NCBI RefSeq assembly: GCF_003931915.1
Contig: NZ_RSAA01000001.1
Coordinates: forward strand, 248,001-312,000
DNA length: 64,000 nucleotides
Direction: 5' to 3'
From: Saccharopolyspora rhizosphaerae
Lineage (GTDB): Bacteria; Actinomycetota; Actinomycetes; Mycobacteriales; Pseudonocardiaceae
The notes beneath the pieces were generated by a model. The model ran no database searches. It saw only the letters and a list, made by a program, of their open reading frames with translations, and was not told the DNA's origin. Positions 62,203 to 64,000 of the stretch are shown in pieces. The number at the start of each line of letters is the position of its first letter. Within the stretch, counting starts at the first letter, position 1. A program made the position numbers and the translations under genes.

Positions 62203-62621
62203 TTCTGCGTCATCTCCAGCAGCGCCTCCGTGTCGCGGCGGCTCAGGCCCGCCCGCGCCGAGCGAGTCCGCCCGGCCTGCCGCGCCGGTTGACCAGCGTT
62301 CGCCACGTTCCTGCCCGCAATGCGTCTCGGGGTTGCGGAAAGCCCGCCGGGCAGGGTTCGGCGCTGCGGACTTCCGGTCGTGCCGTCGGCTCGGGGGCGC
62401 CGACCAAGGCAACGCTACGTAGTTGAAAAGCCTTAACCAAAACCAATCGTGGGTGGCACTCGTCATAGAAACGCAACCAAGATCGCAACGATGTTGGTAT
62501 TTCCGCTGGTCATTTCTTGATCAGCAACGCGTTATTCAGGCGCAATCAAACTACGCGCGGTGAGACTTGAACCACTACTCACTCACGTGAGTGATTACCA
62601 GAAGTCAACAGGCGAATTCGA
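62203..62621 (-). other. Long leader/promoter region of the rpf-like gene
   Basis: About 420 bp without a gene: an AT-rich 200-bp stretch (62420-62620) followed, in the rpf direction, by a GC-rich segment with several possible hairpins. It probably holds the promoter and a long structured 5' leader, as is common for rpf genes. I could not match it to a known riboswitch. Confidence 0.45.
62579..62594. promoter_or_regulatory. Palindrome TCACTCACGTGAGTGA
   Basis: A perfect 16-bp palindrome between the NrfD-like gene's end and the rpf leader, in AT-rich sequence. Its symmetry resembles TetR-type operators; the regulator is not identified. Confidence 0.45.
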
Positions 62622-63518
62622 TCAGTGAACTCCGCCACCGGCGACGGCGCGCCCTTCCTCCACGCGTTCGCGCTGCGGCTCGACCGTGTACCGGGGGTCG
62701 CGGGCCGTCTCGCGACCCGCCTCGAACACGCCGTAGCGCGTCGCGATCGCCCCGAGCGTCAAGCACGCGCCCGAGGCGATGCCCGCGGCCCGGCTGCGTC
62801 CGGCCAGCAGGGCGAGTCCGGCACCCACCGCCGTGGCCGCCTTCGCCGCGCGCAGCACCGTCCCCGGCCGGCCGGTCCGGTAGGCCTCGGCGGACAGGCC
62901 CATCCGCTCCTCCATGCGCCGGCTCGCCGTCAGCTCGAGCACCGATCCGGCCACCGCCATCCGGCGGGCGGGCGCGGATTCGGCGGGAGCGGCCACCATG
63001 CCCACCGCCCCGGCGCTGGCCAGGGCGCTGCCCGCGAAGACGAACGGCAGCTCGCGGTAGGGCTCGTGCCAGCCCGGCACGGCGGTGTCGGCCAGCAGCA
63101 CGGCCGTGTAGGTGGTCATCGCCGGGGCGATCACCCCCGCCGCCGCACCGGCCGCACGGCCCGGCAGCGGCAGCAACCCGGTCAGATCGCTGGCCGCAGC
63201 CGCACCGGCCAAGCCGGAGAACGGCGCGAGGATCCACGATCCGACGCTCAGCGGCGAGGTCGGCTTGAACACCCGCAGCATGTTGAGGAACCGCATCGGC
63301 CGGTGCAGGTCGTGCACCAGGGCGACGACGCTGGCCGAGGCACCCACCGCCGCGGCCAGCCGCCCGCTGCGCGCCAGCTGCTCCCGACCGGTCAGATCGG
63401 CCATCAGCGCCATCGTCGACGACGCCCCCGCCATGCCGCCGAGGTAGAGGTAGGCGGGCACGTCGGGCACCTTCCACACCGGCTCCTTGAGGACCGGGCG
63501 GCCGTAGTACGACGTCAC
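62622..63518 (-). CDS. NrfD/PsrC-like membrane oxidoreductase subunit
   Basis: 298 residues. Polytopic: VPAYLYLGGMAGASSTMALM, VGASASVVALVHDLHRPMRF with the conserved His/Asp-rich loop, FKPTSPLSVGSWILAPFSGL. This is the NrfD family, which passes quinone electrons to or from a periplasmic or cytoplasmic Fe-S partner. GTG 63518 follows GGGGAGGCG and overlaps the ferredoxin stop by 4 bp. Confidence 0.85.
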   Translation of the reverse strand: MTSYYGRPVLKEPVWKVPDVPAYLYLGGMAGASSTMALMADLTGREQLARSGRLAAAVGASASVVALVHDLHRPMRFLNMLRVFKPTSPLSVGSWILAPFSGLAGAAAASDLTGLLPLPGRAAGAAAGVIAPAMTTYTAVLLADTAVPGWHEPYRELPFVFAGSALASAGAVGMVAAPAESAPARRMAVAGSVLELTASRRMEERMGLSAEAYRTGRPGTVLRAAKAATAVGAGLALLAGRSRAAGIASGACLTLGAIATRYGVFEAGRETARDPRYTVEPQRERVEEGRAVAGGGVH

Positions 63519-64000
63519 CTGCGCCTCCCCACGAACGATCCGACGATCACCGCCGCGGCCGCGGCCGCGGCGGCAGCGGCGTGCCGCCACATCGAAGGCA
63601 GGTCGCGGGTGGTCACGACCGGGTCCGGCGGCAGGCCGTAGACCTCCGGCTCGTCGAGCAGCAGGAAGAACGCCCCATCTCCCCCGACGCCGTCGGTCGG
63701 CTCGTGGCCGTAGAGCCGAGCGCTGGTCACCCCCTGCTGGTGCAGCTCGTCGACCCGCATCGCGGCGCGTTCGCGCAGCTCGTCCAGAGGGCCGTACTGG
63801 ATGGACTCGGTCGGGCAGGCCGTCGCGCAGGCCGGCATCAGCCCGGCTCCGAGCCGGTCGTGGCACATCGTGCACTTGGCGGCGCCGCCGGTGTCCGGGC
63901 GCATGTCGATCACGCCGTAGGGGCAGGCGGGCACGCAGTAGCCGCAGCCGTTGCACACGTCGTCCTGCACCACCACCGTGCCGTGCTCGGTGCGGATCAG
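63515..64000 (-). CDS. 4Fe-4S ferredoxin subunit, NrfC/FdhB-like (N-terminus beyond the window)
   Basis: 161 residues visible; the start lies past the right edge. Fe-S motifs CNGCGYCVPACPYG and CTMCHDRL with ACATACPTESI fit a multi-cluster NrfC/formate-dehydrogenase beta protein. The C-terminus has one membrane helix (HAAAAAAAAAAVIVGSFVG). Coupled to NrfD by GTGA. A molybdopterin catalytic subunit, perhaps formate dehydrogenase, is expected further right, but is not visible. Confidence 0.87.
   Translation of the reverse strand: MIRTEHGTVVVQDDVCNGCGYCVPACPYGVIDMRPDTGGAAKCTMCHDRLGAGLMPACATACPTESIQYGPLDELRERAAMRVDELHQQGVTSARLYGHEPTDGVGGDGAFFLLLDEPEVYGLPPDPVVTTRDLPSMWRHAAAAAAAAAAVIVGSFVGRRR

Noticed and set aside
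62203..62420. c-di-AMP (ydaO) riboswitch before the rpf-like gene
   Set aside because: Such riboswitches often precede actinobacterial rpf genes and the leader is long and structured, but I could not find the conserved GGGTGAAT and GACAGCTAACC-type cores. A covariance search would decide.

Overview
This window comes from a high-GC actinomycete chromosome, most likely family Pseudonocardiaceae (a Saccharopolyspora-like organism is a weak inference). The signs are a strong G/C bias at codon third positions, many GTG and TTG starts, F420-type LLM oxidoreductases, a FadE25-type acyl-CoA dehydrogenase, the MurT/GatD pair, an Rpf/LysM secreted protein, DUF5703 and DUF6528 families, and several probably leaderless promoters. 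I saw no rRNA, tRNA or CRISPR array.

Layout. 1-11.5 kb: a TetR regulator divergent from a di-iron hydroxylase, a DoxX-like membrane protein, two differently built ArsR/AHSA1 regulatory units, a beta-keto acid cleavage enzyme, an auxiliary-type tryptophanyl-tRNA synthetase preceded by a classical Trp attenuator with a 13-residue leader peptide, acetyltransferases, an SDR, a frameshifted LysE exporter and malate dehydrogenase. 11.5-23.8 kb: a coiled-coil protein divergent from a Cys-rich pentapeptide-repeat protein, an LLM oxidoreductase with a divergent MerR regulator, a Tn3-type transposase remnant, an SDR, a purine permease, a LysR/EamA pair and a tyrosine recombinase. 23.8-30 kb: a gene-poor tract holding one LCP protein, decayed genes, a 62-bp perfect palindrome and other palindromic repeats. 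30-46 kb: a probable guanidine-III riboswitch on an SMR exporter, argG, a Mug-type glycosylase, an ABC ATPase, an MtnA/eIF2B-like protein, MarR/oxidoreductase and ArsR/MFS pairs, a methionine-aminopeptidase-like protein lacking its metal ligands, a histidine phosphatase, UppP and an aldo/keto reductase. 46-55 kb: a lipoprotein/DUF5703 pair, a lipoate ligase, a D-aminoacylase, a small acidic peptide gene beside an LLM oxidoreductase, a Tat-exported DUF6528 propeller, decayed recombinase and acetyltransferase genes, and a TetR regulator divergent from fadE25. 55-64 kb: cell-envelope genes (DoxX, YkvA-like, MurJ, GatD, MurT, two tiny membrane proteins, Rpf/LysM) and, at the right edge, an NrfC/NrfD-type membrane oxidoreductase module.

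The strongest regulatory signals are the trpS attenuator (6885-7023) and the guanidine-III-like aptamer (31121-31182). The strongest unexplained signals are a structured repeat with compensatory stem changes, present in two convergent intergenic gaps (8756-8924, 41885-42048); a 27-bp repeat present three times around the small peptide gene (49103, 49515, 53140); and the 62-bp palindrome at 27107. Several genes carry single frameshifts. These could be real decay or assembly errors, and each is flagged.
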